Part shown: positions 10,135 to 23,123 of the stretch, piece by piece
How positions within the stretch are numbered: the stretch's first letter is position 1
How the letters are laid out: every line of letters begins with the position of its first letter
Origin: Daphnia carinata
Taxonomy: Eukaryota; Arthropoda; Branchiopoda; Diplostraca; Daphniidae
Direction of reading: 5' to 3'
NCBI RefSeq assembly: GCF_022539665.2
Contig: NC_081339.1
Location: 3,224,017-3,288,016, forward strand
DNA: 64,000 nucleotides
Translations under genes and position numbers: made by a program
The notes under the pieces: model-generated
The model's input: the letters and a program-made list of their open reading frames with translations, nothing else
What the model was told of the DNA's origin: nothing
Databases searched by the model: none

Positions 10135-10204
10135 GACCGGTAGATGGCGATAGCAGTAAAACAGAAAAAAAGCCTTTTTATGGGGGGTAAAATGGATTGC
10201 CATA
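10135..10204. mobile_element. half copy of the TGGCAATCCG MITE
   Basis: The segment ACCGGTAGATGGCGATAGCA to the end GTAAAATGGATTGCCATA resembles the right half of the element at 1,949-2,120, including the shared string AGCAGTAAAACAGAAA and the terminal repeat with one change (AAATGG for AAACGG). No left end is seen, so it is a truncated copy. Confidence 0.6.
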
Positions 10205-10642
10205 AGCGTCTGCTAGTCAATAGTCATCTGATTAACGAAGGTTCGATTACCGGCAAAATGAGATTAACAATATTTATATAATCGAACGCAACACGTGCAA
10301 CTGGACTGAAAATAAATCTGGCTTTATCAAGTAGTGCCAGCAATATCTGGAGATGTTGCAAATGAATAGGAAATTGCTTGCATGGGTGTAGAGTGAATTG
10401 TTACATATTTTGCTAAACTCATTTCCAATTGATATACTAAAACTTCCATCCTACTATCTACTTATTAGTCATGTTCCTTGCCATTGTTTAGACACTCCGA
10501 GGATTGTATTGAACCACTGATATTGGTAGTGTTATGCGGGACCTATCTGGTGTCTTGCCCTCCGAAATCCGCTCCATTGCTAAATGTCCGACTATCTACA
10601 TTCATGATCAGGTTCTACACTGAATTAACAATGAAACCCGCT

Positions 10643-10713
10643 GATGATAGCTCAATGGTAAGAATATCGGGTTAGAATGGTATAGGTCAAGGGTTCAATT
10701 CCCTGCCGAGTGA
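10643..10713 (+). tRNA. tRNA-like relic
   Basis: AGCTCAATGGTAAGA resembles a D-arm and A-box, and AAGGGTTCAATTCCCT is a good T-arm with a canonical loop TTCAATT. The middle does not form a convincing anticodon arm and the ends do not pair. It is likely a tRNA-derived fragment related to the ones near 4.2 kb and 46.9 kb. Confidence 0.4.
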
Positions 10714-11552
10714 ACAAAACGAAAGCGATAACTACTCGAGTAAATAATATGATGCAATAGTTAGAATCATTTATCGAGAGATCAAACATAACAAAATTAT
10801 TATGGAACTTTGTATCGCTGGAGATTTTTTGCGTAAACCTCGGTAGAGAGAGACATTTCCTCAACTGACACACCGGGTAGATAGCTTTCTCGAAAGTGCA
10901 ATATCTCTTTCTATCTCCTATTTCAAAAACAAATACGGTTGCAGGATATCTTCAATGGTAAGCTGTAGAATTTCACCATGAAACCTGGAATGAAAAGGAA
11001 ACTCAAATGAAAGGGAAAACACGCCAAGCAAAGATAGGAACCCATCCGTATGCTTCACTTTGAATACAACAAATACCATAACACGTGAGAGGGCTAAAGC
11101 AATATTCCGATGGAAACCCGTTTCAAATCCACATCTCTGGAAGTATAGGAAAGGGAATTCAAGCGTTATTTAAAAGTGTACAGATATTTTACCATCACTA
11201 TAATACTGCAGTTACAAAGTCCGGCGTCAACGAGAACTACAGGCTATCCCACAACGCGCGCTTTCGTTAGCAAAATCCATGAGGCGGGTGCTATCAAATG
11301 ACAAGAGAAATTCATTCACTCTTCATGACTCTTGTTGGTTACATCCTTCGGCATTAATCTCCTGTAAACAAAAACGCGGCACGGTTACTGGGTGTGGAGA
11401 TGATCAACTAACTCGTCAAGGTTACCGAAAAATCGTAGACAGCTTGTGGCGACGCCTTTTCCCAGCTTTGCGTGCATTATAGCGCTGAGCATTTCAATTT
11501 GTCCACAGTCGTGTAGAATATACGGGACTGTTCGACACGTAATATCGTCCTC

Positions 11553-14500
11553 ATGTGGTTTCAGCTGTTGGGTCTGTTTTGTGCATCTGTCGTTGTCGCG
11601 CAGGCATCGGCTTCGTTTAATTTGACTATCTTACACACGAACGACATCCATTGCCGTTTCGAGGAGGCCAACCAACTCGGCGGGGCGTGCAAACACCGAG
11701 ACTCGGAGAATGGTAAATGCTTCGGTGGGTATGCCCGTCTGGTCCACCAATCGCGAAAAATTCGTGAGCAGCATCCGGACACCATATTTTTGAATGGCGG
11801 TGATTTCTTCCAAGGCACCATGTGAGAACAAATCCTGTGCAATTTTTACATAGCCTTGCCTGCTTTGCTACTTCTGATTGGCACTACTTTTTCTGAAAAC
11901 CTAAAAAAAAAACCGTCAAAATTCGAGTTTTTATCTTTATTTTGTTTAAGACTTTCGTTTTTTTCTTAACGCATTTGGTCGTCGCCGCCAGCTGGTACAC
12001 CATCCACAAATGGAAGGCCGTCAGCCACTTTGGTAACCTGCTCAACTTAACGGCCACAGTGAGTTATTTACGTTTCCCCCCTTCGTTTCGCTACTTCATA
12101 TTCATGAATTCTATTTAGCCCGAAGAACTATTGAATTATTTCTTACCTTTCTAAAGACAGATGGTTCTGTAGCAAAGTAGTTTGGCTAAGAAGCCAAACA
12201 ATCCTTTTCCTTCTCTAGTCACTGTCGTTATTAGGTTTATCTAGGTAGACTATGTTGAAAAGGACAATGGAAAACGTCCGTCATTCTTCTTAACTACCAC
12301 TTTCTATTCCAGTGATTTGCACAATGTGAGTTGTTAGAATCCTTGTTATCTGCTTTTTAACGAAGAAAGAAACAGCGTTTTCTGCGTGATCATCACCGAC
12401 ATTTTTCCCGCCCACGTTGCAGCGCGTTAACGGCCCGTGTGTTAACACTCACGTTGATCAATTTGTTTCTTAATTATTGATGTAGCGCGTTTTCCTATTG
12501 TTGTTCAAATGTTGTTTACACACATGGTCTGAAAAGCAAATGGTTTTATGATTTTTCGTGCTACCTGGTTTAAACAATGACGAACGGGGAAACGCCCTGT
12601 TTGTAAACATCCGTCGGAAAGCCTGGCAGCACATACTGAACGTTCATTATTATCAATTGTGCTGTCAAAACGTTTACAGACAAGACATGCAGGAATTAGA
12701 AAGTTTAGTAATTAATTTACGTTTTTCTTTTCTCGTCCCTTTATGCCAAATAGTCTCTTGGCAACCACGAATTCGATGATGGCGTGGCGGGGCTGGCACC
12801 GTTCGTGAATGCAGCCAATCACCCGGTAAAAATATCCCTTCTTTAAATTGCAAACTCTGACTGAACTTCCTTCCTGGAACTCTAGAATGAAATTTTTTTA
12901 AATTAATTAATGTAGGTGTTGGCAGCAAATATTGACACTAGCAGAGAACCTTCGCTTCACGGTAAAATTCCGAAATCAGTAGTCGTCGAAGTAGGTGGAC
13001 GCAGGGTAGGCATCATTGGTTTTCTGACGGTTGAAACATCGGTAAGAAACTTCTCCCTAACAAGATGATGATCTGAAAAATATTATGAAGGACATCTTCT
13101 TTTGGTTCTTGATCACAAATGGCAGTATATCTCTACCTTGGACGGGGTTAAAGTGTTTGACGAAGTCCAAGGCGTTCGAGAGGAAGCAGCGCGTCTTAAA
13201 AATGATGGAGTCAATATTCTAATTGCAGTCGGTCACGCGGGTTATCTCAAAGATATGGAAATCGCTGAACAGGTGCCAGATATCGACGTGGTGGTAGGCG
13301 GTCACACCAATACATTTCTCTGGAACGGTAAGCTGTTAATGTACTCGAATCCACTGTAACGAATTGCTGAATTTATCTTCAGTCCAAATGGCATTTTCAA
13401 CCGTTACCTTAACGTACAGGTCCAGCTCCGTCAATCGAAATTCCTCAAGGTCCATATCCCACTATGGTAAAGCAACCATCTGGTAAGGAAGTGCCCGTCG
13501 TACAGGCATTTGCCTTCGGTAAATATCTGGGCAACTTGATGGTGACTTTTAACGACGAAGGAGATGTGATCGCCACTGCTGGCCTCCCGATTCTCCTGGA
13601 TAAGAGCATACCTCGAGGTACTATTGTAGTTATAAATTCTATTTGTCGTAAAAAATAGTGCGTTCGTCATCGTTAACTTTACGATGCAGATCCACACGTC
13701 CTGCAGGAACTGATCCCATTTCGAAAAGAAGTCGAAGCTTTGTCAGAGAAAGAAGTTGGAAAAACGCTCGTCTTCTTAGATGGTAATCGTCTGGCCTGTC
13801 GTATGGTTGAATGCAATCTTGGAAATTTCATTGCTGATGCCTACGTTGATTTGGTATGCTAAAATTATACAACGTGACAATTCGTGAATAATCATTCGTA
13901 ATTTGAATGTAGTTTACCAAATTTGCAGGCGAGGGTCAATGGAGTAAAGTGGCTATCGCTCTCGTCAATGGCGGTGGAGTCAGGGCATCCATCGACGAAC
14001 GATCCCAAAATGGTGAATTCATTTAATCCGAAGCACTTTTCTAAATATACAATGGGATTGTGTCTTGTAGGATCCATCACGTACGGTGATCTTCTTTCAG
14101 TCGCACCTTTCAGCAATACAGTGGACATAGTAAAAATCAGTGGTGAAACGTTGAAGAATATTTTCGAGTTTACGGTGCATGATTACGACCCATCAGCTCT
14201 GGATCCCTTCGGTGGATTTCTGCAGGTTTCTGGTAAATGGTTTTTTTTAGTCACGAATTCTTTTAAGGTTTTGCTATGGAGCAATGATCCACAGGTCTCC
14301 AAGTTTCGTACGACATTGCTAGACCTACAGGCGATAGAGTAGTAGAACTGTTGGCACGATGTAACAATTGTCGTATTCCAGCCTACAGCCCGGTCCAGCC
14401 CAAGGTTAACATCTAGTAACATGAATATAAAAAACATCTGTTCATTGTAATCTTTGAAACGTAATTACTAGGAAATCTATGACGTGGCGATGCCTAGCTT

Positions 14501-14873
14501 TTTGGCCGGTGGTGGCGACGGTTTTGATATTAAAGGCAACATCACTGAGCACACTTTGACTGGTAAAATCAAAGCCAACTCCATGTCCAGTTAAATCTAA
14601 AACAACGAAAGTTATTATTTATTGTCACACATAGGTATATTAGATGTGGATGCAGTTATCCGTTACATGGAGAGATCGTCACCCATCACCATTGGTTTGG
14701 AAGGTCGGATTCATTTTGTTACCAAAACTTACCCCTTGCCTTGCGATGAAGTTGCTAGCAAAACACCAGCACCAGAAACTGCTGGATTTACAAGCTCTTC
14801 GAGTTTCACAACTTTCAATATTCTCCTGGTTTCTATCACAACCCTTTCGGCGTTTTCAGTAACAGCTTTTTAA
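11553..14873 (+). CDS. ecto-5'-nucleotidase, GPI-anchored type
   Basis: Twelve exons join in frame: 11553-11821, 11992-12058, 12754-12825, 12916-13041, 13126-13327, 13420-13617, 13690-13853, 13913-14012, 14071-14232, 14295-14404, 14472-14562 and 14635-14873. That gives 599 residues with GT-AG at every junction. The family removes phosphate from extracellular AMP to give adenosine, using two metal ions. Residues 1-20 are a signal peptide. Metal and catalytic motifs of the calcineurin-like domain are present: NDIH (Asp31, His33), GGDFFQG (Asp84), GNHEFDDG (116-117), GHAG (His215) and GGHTNT (His238). The C-terminal substrate domain has NGGGVR and AGGGDGFD. After a Ser/Thr stretch the protein ends in a hydrophobic tail (FNILLVSITTLSAFSVTAF), as for GPI anchoring. 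Length is close to vertebrate NT5E (CD73). Secreted apyrase-type relatives share the domains, but the GPI-like tail favours a membrane enzyme. The start is the first ATG before the signal peptide. Confidence 0.92.
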
Positions 14874-16497
14874 CACCTAAAAAGAACGTACATGTTCTCT
14901 AATTAGATGACTATTAATCAATCGTCATTTTCTCAAATTACCTCTTCGTTTGGCTAATGAACTGACTTAAAATTTTCTCTCTTTTTTTTTCCCTTTAAGT
15001 ACGAGACGTAAGCCCAAGCCTTTTCGGATTGTCCGTCATTAACTAAAATCGATTATAGATTATGTTCTAAACCTCAGACACGAAAAGACCGGATTGAGGT
15101 TATTTACTGGCTTGTAAGCAGCCACCAATTAAAAAAACAAAACAATGCAAAGCAGTACAGTACCCGATGATGCGTACGCTCGGTAGACAACTGAAAATAA
15201 TTGCCGCGCCACGTCAAAGGTCAACGACGCCATTACATGGCAGACCAATCCAGTACACTAAAATGCGGGAAGACGAGAAGAAAATGGATGCAACGGTGCC
15301 AAACCAGATAACATAGACAAATACTTAATGGTTACAATTGACAATGCTCATATTTTACTGGCGAATGTGATAACGAGAAATACCTTAACAAGCCGAACCG
15401 ATAATCGAAGGACAACGCAATCGGAAAAGAAGTCTCTGTCCATTGTGTCCTCTGCATGTAAACGAAAAAGGAATTAATTTTTCATAAACTTCTGAGAGGA
15501 CGTGGGTTGTGTGTTGATCCTGTCACAACGGTGAACCAATCGCGTCGACAGTAGTATATAGGTTTAGTTAGACCCGTAGAATATTAACGACTTTGTATTG
15601 ACACTAAAAAAAACACGCACACTCACGCACGCAGAGACAGTCACGCACAACTGAGCATAATAGATTCACCAACAAACTGAGTGTTATAGATCTGTGTTGA
15701 GAATGGGAGGGAGGGTGGAGATGATCTACATCGATGATTTCCCCTATTACACGATTTAGCACATTTGATACAACAAAGCCTCTCAATCACTCCAACCTCT
15801 GCGTAGAATAAAAATTGGAATTTAAAAAGAAAACAAATTAAAAACAAAAAAAAACAAAAAAAACCAAACGCAAAACAAAGACATCAAAAATTGTGTTTTT
15901 AAAAGAAAAACAAAAATAGACATCAAATTATAGATATGTAGATCACTTCTATCAGCCCTAGAATATGCTGACACGAATATTGATTTCACAAATTTTTTTT
16001 TTTTTTTTTTATTTTTTTTTTTTTTCCTTTTTTGTGTCATAAATTAGAAAACAACTCTCAAAATGATGATTTTTCGACAGGTGGTATAGAAGTGGTGGAA
16101 AAACAAAATTCCACGACCTAAAAAAAAAAAATGATAATGTCGTGTTACGAATAGATTGCACATAACGTCCCTTTTCCCCCTTTAATTATAATTAAGTGTG
16201 TTAAACTTGACTCGAAATTAAAAAAAAAAAGCACAACGAGACATCGTAACAGATATGCATCAGTTGATATCGATTTTGAAGTTCAATATGTCGAAGTAGA
16301 AAATCCTGAAAATTTGAAGACGAAAACAAATGACACGACGTGCCAATTTAAAACCAAAGAAATAAAAAAATTTCATGAAGTAAATTGATTGTTGAAAAGA
16401 AGAAGAAACGGCCTCAAACGAAGGGGTAGTGGTGGTGGGAGAGTGACACTGTATGATATTTAAAATTTTCCAAAGAGTAACGTGGGGGTGGGCTAAT
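14874..16497. other. convergent 3' intergenic region
   Basis: This lies between the stops of the 5'-nucleotidase gene (+) and the FOG-like gene (-), so it should hold both 3' UTRs. GAATAAAAATT at about 15,806 on the plus strand and a TTTATT at about 16,009 (AATAAA on minus) are possible poly(A) signals, but neither is decisive. The rest is AT-rich with poly-A/T runs at 15,990-16,025. Confidence 0.45.
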
Positions 16498-19400
16498 TTA
16501 TGTGGGTGTGGCCTCTGAGTGATGCGCGGGAGCCGGTGGAGGACTGGCCGACGTCTCGGCCTCCAACTCGTCCTCCTCGTCATCCATGTCGTCCATATTC
16601 TCGTCCCTGTCTTGGTCCCGGTCCTGATCCTCTAAAGCGGCTTGACTAGAGCAGTAGTATTTCTTGTGAGCCAAAAACGTGTTCATGTAGGTGAACGTGA
16701 TATTGCACGATTTGCAGTGCTTCCGGAACGGATCGCTCCCGGTGGCGGCGCCTGCAGAGCCCGAATGGAAATCCGATGCCGAATTGCCTAGAGGAGGAGA
16801 GTGACCGCCCGAATGGGACGAATTGGAACCGCCGGTTGATGATTGGTGCATCATCATCACGTCATCCGGATCGATCTTCACTTGGATGGCTTCATCCGGC
16901 GATCCGGTGGATATCATCCGGCCCGACGGCAGCGATGACGGCGTGCTGGTGAGAGCCGGTCGCGGCGGAGGAGAGTGATGATCCGTTATCGTTTTGATGC
17001 GATTTGCGGCCGCGTTGGCATCCGCGAAAGGCGGTTTGGCGATGGCCGCCGGATTGTTGTTGACGGCCTGCTGGAGAAAATTGGAACTGACGACGGCAAC
17101 GTCGCTGATTTCCCGTCCGTGGACCAGCTTCGAATGGCGGATGACATTGCCCCGATAGCTGGAGCTGTAGCAGCAAAGATCGCAGAGGAAGAGTTTGTCG
17201 GATCGGCATCCGGCTCCAGTGGTCGGTCCCGGAGAGTGATTAGCGATCCGCTGGGCCAGCTGGAGAAACTGCAGTCCGGCCAGAGACGATCCTCCCAGCT
17301 CTCTGCGATCTCTGGCGTTTCCGCCCGAGGGATCCGCATTTTGCGGATGGGCCGCCGAAAGAACTTTGGCGCAGACTTCCGGCGGGATTCCCAGCGATTT
17401 AAAAATTTGATCCACATCCGGCGGGGAGTTTGGCATCCCTCCGGCCGCCGGGTTGAACTCGCCAACGGCGCCGCTTCCGCCCATGATGCACGAAATGTAA
17501 TTATCTTCGCAGAGATCCGCATTCCGCCGGTCGAAATGGATGCGGACGTGGGTCCGCATTCCGCGCAGCGTGTTGCCGCGGTAACCGCAGACGGAGCAGC
17601 GGAATGCCCTCACATTCGAGTGCGTCTCCACGTGTTTCTGCGCGGAAGCTGCTGTCGGGCTGACGACGTCGCAACACGGGCACTTCCATCCCTGAGGCTG
17701 GATCGATCCCGATCCACCTGCCGTAGGACTTCCTGTTCCGTGATTTAAATCAAATAAAAATGAATTTTGTTCGGCTTTTTAAAGTGACAAGAATAAGTAA
17801 TAATATGTAATACCATTGTGACCGGGAGACGGGCCGGACGCGTTGGGCGAGACGGCCAAAGGTTCCGCATTGACTTTTCGAACGTCCGTGGCGTTTTTAA
17901 GCGCCGGATCGACTTCCCTCTTGGGGCAATAGAAACTGCGATGAGCCTGCAGGACAACGGCGGATTCGAATTCGATTCCGCACAGGGGACAAGCGTGTTT
18001 GGTTGCCCGCTGAATGACCGGATCGCGATGGACGGCAGGTGTCCCTGCTGCCACTGCCGCTTCTTCCGGCTGATTGCCGTTCACCTGTTCGGCAGCCGGT
18101 TCTTTGCCGGCCGGCTGGCCCGGCTGCTGCTGGTGTCTAGCAGCGCAGTAGTACTGCTTGTGCACCAAGTAGCTTTCCATCCGCCGGAAGCTAATGTTGC
18201 ATTCTTCACACGGGATGGCGCTGCTGGGCCGCTGCGCCTGATGGATCAAATCCGTTTTATTAGACGGGGACAATACGGCGGAGGAGGAGGTGGTGGTGGG
18301 CGGGGCTTTGAAACTTGCTTGCAAAACGGCGTTCTCCAGCATGGCCAGCCACTGGGCCGGATTGGATGTCATGTCGTGGCCCGAGGGGACTCCCAGGCAC
18401 ATGCCCAGCGCTTCCAGCTCGGCAAAGACTTTGGGCGGAAGGAACGGAAGTGCCGGCTGCTGTTGCCCCGACGCATTGTCGGGGCTCGATTGATTGACGT
18501 GCGCCAATTCTTCCCTTATGCGGATGCCTCCGGTCGCGTTGCTGTTGGATTCCTTGGCTACCGACTCCTTGCGGGACGATTCCGTCGCGGCCGGATCCGA
18601 TTCGCTCGTTTTTGAACTGAGATCCAGCGCAGTTTCCGGTGGAACGGCGGCCGCATTGGCCGCCGCCGGTGAGGGCGGCTCGGCCGGAAGCGGGGCGGCC
18701 GGTGGGACAGGAGTGACGGGCGCGGATGGAGCTACCGTCACAAGTGGAACGGCAGCCACAGCCGCCGGGGTAGTCGAAGCGGCCGGAGTGACGACGGCCG
18801 ATGAGGTCGTCGATCGTGGCTCCTCCGGCGAATCAGCGCGGAACTGGATGTCTCCATGCGGCGAAACGATGACCGAATGAGGCGGCATGGGCTGATCGGC
18901 CGTCAGCAAACGCGCGGATTGCAGGATGCACAATGGAATGACGATCGGCGGATGGGTGGGCAGCATCAGGATGGTCATAGGACCTCCGCCCGCGTTCTGA
19001 GCCCGTCCGGCAACGCTTTCTCCAGCTGCAATGGATTTCTCCAGAGATGGGACAGGCGATCCGGCCGGTAGGTTGGCGCCGGCCATTTTCCGCGACTGGC
19101 AATAGTGCTGCTTGTGGACTTGATACGTTTTGAACGATGAGAACTGGATCTTGCAATCGGCGCAGAACCGATCCGCCCCGGAATCGACCGGTTGGCCGCC
19201 ACCTCTTCCTGCAACTTGTTCATGGCGCGAAATTCCGGAGAGGAACCGGCCGTCGGTCTGTCGGACGATAAGGAACGCGACGTTTCCAAATGGCCAGCCG
19301 GAAGCGGGGGAGGTGAGACGGGATGTGTGGCTAAAAGCGGCAGGCCAACGTGAACCCTCATGTGTCGGTTGAGGCTGACACGCTTATCGGCGCTGAACGA

Positions 19401-20762
19401 ACAATACGGGCAGGCGTAATAGCGTCCGCTGCGTCTAATCTTGGGGGCGGACGGCCGGTCGTTCAACTGCCACACACACACACACACAAAAAAAATGATA
19501 TCCGTTTAAATTATGTCAAAAAAAAAAAAAAAAAAAAAAAAAGAAATGGAATCATTTTGATATTTTAGTTTTTTTTTTTTTTTTAATGCTCACCAGTTCG
19601 TCCATGGGCTCGGGAGTTTGACTCCTGCCGTTACTCAGGGCAACGTTGGCCATCATTTCCGGCTGCGTCGGAAGCGCAGGAAGCGGAGACGCGCTGGTGA
19701 CAGGTGCTGCGGCCGGTGACACTTGAGGTCGTTTGGAGCAATAGTAAGTAGCGTGGGCGCTAAGGGTCGAGGCCGAACTAAAGCAGATTCCGCACGATGG
19801 GCACATATGATTTAATCCAGCTGAGGAAATTTGAGAAAAAAAAAAAAAAAAAAATCAAACAATAAGATAAAATTCAAATCATTTTTTCTTGCATGTTCTT
19901 CGTTACCTGATGATTTACTGCTAGCCGGAGGAGTTGGAGACAATCGATTCGGAATCGGCGGTGGCGGCGGCGGTGGTGGAGGTGCCACGGGCAAATTCAT
20001 CAAAGAACCTTTGAAAAAAAATACACACACACACACGAAAAAAAAAACAAAAAAAACAAAAAAAAAAACATTAGAATAAATAAATAAAAATTCGTGTTTC
20101 AAATTAATGAGTTGTCAATTATTTGTTGTCTATGTTCCTTACGCGGAAATACATAGTTTCAATCCCCCCCCCCCCCACAAAAAAACAAAAAACAAATACA
20201 ATTCAACGAAATCCAGTTTAACTGATAGACGAAAAAATAATTTGCATAAAGCAGAGTGTTATCTCTTTTTCTTGAAGAAATAGGAAAAAAGAAGAAGAAG
20301 GAAATGGTAGTTGAAAAAAAAAAAAGGGATCAAAGAGAAGAGCTTTGAAATCATCATCCCCGGCGATTGAGATTTGATGTTTCTGCGCGATAACAATTGA
20401 AAACGAGTCGGGAGGGCAGTCATCTTTTATCTTCTTCTTTCGTTCCTTATATTCTCTCTCTCTTTTCTTTCTTCTTGTAGAAAAAAAAAACTGGAACTGG
20501 TATAGAATACATTATGCAGCTGCTGGGTCGATGCGATAATGCGCAGCGATGGCTGATTGGCCGCTGATGCGTTCAGTGTGTCGCGGTGCCGTGTTCAGTT
20601 TCCATTAGCTGGCGCAATCAAGATGTAGATAAATCTGTATACTACTCTCCCGACTCCTCTCTCTCTATCTCTCTCTCCAGTATTATATATATATATATAT
20701 ATATACACACATTCAGGATAATATATAGCGGAGGAAAGAGATCTAGCAAAAAGGCTGGAAGT

Positions 20763-20795
<33 letters not shown>

Positions 20796-22057
20796 GGGCC
20801 GGCCTTCTTGCCCCACTCTCCGGGGGGAGGGTGGCCTTGAATGGAGAGATGCTGATATGGACGTCGCCAAAAACATATATACAGAGAAGAAGAAGAAGAA
20901 GAAGAAGGAGGAAGGTTCACTGGGCGACGAGTTTATCAGGCATCCAAGTGAACTAGCGCAATAATCAGCTGGCCGGAAGGAACTGCGGGATTTTAGCCTT
21001 CGTAATCATAATCGCTGCACACACAAACACAGAAATTGAATTCGAATGAATCCCAAAAAGGGACTAGACGCGTTTTTTTTTTGTTTGTTTGACCGACTAC
21101 GTTGACGTCACGTACCGACAACACGCGTTAATCAATCAGGGAAATTCAAAAAACAAAACAATGTTCTTATTTTAAACCGCTGATTAATCAAACAAATCCC
21201 ATTCGCTTCAAATTTTTTTGTTTGGTTTTTTTTTTTTTTTTTAGAGATTAATCGAAACACATCCGGTCGGCCTTGGATGATGGACGTAACCCTATCTCTC
21301 TAAAAAAATCTATCAGCATCATCAATGATTGTGTTATTTTTCTTTTTCCCGTTCCATTCCATTAATTGGTTATTCGTTTTCCATTTTTTACGACGACAAG
21401 AAAAAGGAACGAAAAAAACAAAACAAAACAAAACAAGTCCGTCCGGTTTCTTTTGTAACACCCCATCGATACGTTCCAAAGAAAAATGAACGGTCCCATT
21501 TTCAAACCAGAATGAATCAAATGAAAGAAAGGCTCACTTACCATTGGGTATGCTCTGACGTAACAATGCAAAGTACTGCAGGCTGTGCAGGAGGTCAGCG
21601 CTGAGCAGCGGATGTTGAGTCGGTAGGCCCGGCACTGCGAGTTGGGCCGGCGGCGAGGGCCTGGATGCGCTCGGCACGACAATCAATTCGTCCTGTTCGA
21701 TTTCGCGTCTCCGTTTCACGGCCGCCATGTTGCCGGCCGCGGCTTGTTGTTGCGCAGGTGGAGGAGGCGGCGGTGGTGGTGTAGGTGCGATCTGCGTTTT
21801 GCCCGATTTCATCGGCGGCTGGTCCGCGTCTTCCGACGGAGGCCGAGACGGAGGTCGGCCCCGACTCGAAGGGATGAGCGGATGAGCGGGCGGCGGCGGC
21901 TGCGGCGGAGGTGACGCAGCTGCGCTGGAACTGGTCGTCGTCAAACTGACACCGTCCTCCTCCAGTTCTTCCTCCTCCTCCATCGACAATGCAGACGACT
22001 TTGTATCGCCGCCGTTGAGGCTGTCGTCGTCCATTGCACCTCCTAACTCGTCGTCTC
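16498..22057 (-). CDS. ush: FOG / U-shaped zinc-finger GATA cofactor
   Basis: Five minus-strand exons: 22057-21542, 20008-19907, 19820-19594, 19466-17814 and 17732-16498, about 1,240 codons, stop at 16,498-16,500. FOG proteins bind the N-terminal finger of GATA factors and recruit co-repressors in the nucleus. Nine fingers are visible: five C2HC (CPSC, CADC, CEEC, CPLC and CKSC, each ending HxxxYYC or HxxFYC) and four C2H2 (CPYC, CPCC, CSVC, CDLC), the count typical of Ush/FOG. The C2HC fingers with aromatic-Cys ends are the family signature. ALDLSS (18,613-18,630) resembles the CtBP-binding PxDLS motif. Pro, Ala and acidic tracts lie between fingers. The first exon begins in mid-codon after an acceptor, so it is internal; the first Met in it is at 22,034, and an N-terminal exon must lie at higher coordinates or outside. 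The reading frame changes once within 19,170-19,350 (see findings). Confidence 0.88.
20763..20794 (+). repeat. uninterrupted G32 run
   Basis: Thirty-two consecutive G residues inside the 1.5-kb intron of the FOG-like gene (20,009-21,541), downstream of a (TA)n tract at about 20,685-20,705. The transcribed strand carries G and the pre-mRNA carries C. Several G-quartets could form in DNA. The exact length is uncertain because such runs are hard to sequence. Confidence 0.85.
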
Positions 22058-22510
22058 CTGTTTTTCAAAAAAAAAAAAAAAAAAAAAAAACATTCCGCCA
22101 ATGAAATCAGTTGAATCGAACCATCGCTAGCAATGCGAGTTTTTTTATAACATGATTTTTTTCTTTTCGTTCTAGAGATGCGCTTCTATAGATTGCGAGC
22201 CGCTCTTCTTCTCGTCAATTCACCTGTGTTACTTTGAAACAAAGAAATAAATAAAAGGATGTGTAATAATAATAAAAGCCAGTAGGGGGGGGGGGGAGGG
22301 GAGAATCCAGCCATGCGCTGCGTGAATATTTCAGATTGTTACGCGACGTTGAAAGAGCACCGGGTAGAATCGCGAAAAAAATAAATAAGCGAAGAAGGGG
22401 GATTTGAAAACGCGCGCGCGCGTGCGCGTTATGGATCATCCGTCATTTCCGGATGAATTGGCCGCAAGAACGCGATTGGTGCAAAAGAGGCGGGCGCGTG
22501 CGGGATTTAG

Positions 22511-22546
<36 letters not shown>
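22511..22546 (+). repeat. A36 homopolymer
   Basis: Thirty-six A residues just upstream of the first visible FOG-like exon. Similar runs lie at 31,746-31,784 (39), 40,640-40,674 (35), 26,984-27,014 (31) and 63,274-63,306 (33). No target duplications are obvious, so I do not call them retroposon tails. Confidence 0.9.
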
Positions 22547-22551
<5 letters not shown>

Positions 22552-22755
22552 CTGGTCTCTTTCCACTTGGTTTCGTCTGACTGAATCAAAACGCGGCTAG
22601 TTGGGATACCACATTATAATCATCAAATAGCAACAACAACGAATAATAATAAAAAAAATAAAATAAAATAAAAGAGCGAGAAAACAATGTCGTCCATCAA
22701 AGCCAAAATGAAATTGATCCGAACGGAATGCGGATGGATGATGGCTTTATCGCGA

Positions 22756-22786
<31 letters not shown>

Positions 22787-23085
22787 AGGAAAGAAGAAGA
22801 AGAAGAAAACGGTCAGCAATGCCGCGGGCGTTAAGAGCGCACGCAGCTTTGAAGACGTGGCTTCACCTATCGCACGCGCATACTCATTTATTTATAATTT
22901 ATGGCTGAGTGATGCATCAGCTGATAGGAGAGCGCTCCCTGCTGCTTTTGCCCGTTGGATGCGATTTATTTTCGCGCGAATATTTTTTTTTTTTTTTTTT
23001 TTGCTTCTTCTTCTTCTTCTCCTTCTCATTTTCATCTCCATCGTCTGTTTAAAGCTTTTTCGGGCTGCCATCCAGAATAACAAAA

Positions 23086-23123
<38 letters not shown>

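Noticed and set aside
16975-17748. 257-codon plus-strand open frame
   Set aside because: It is antisense to a zinc-finger exon of the FOG-like gene; GC-rich codons keep the other strand open.
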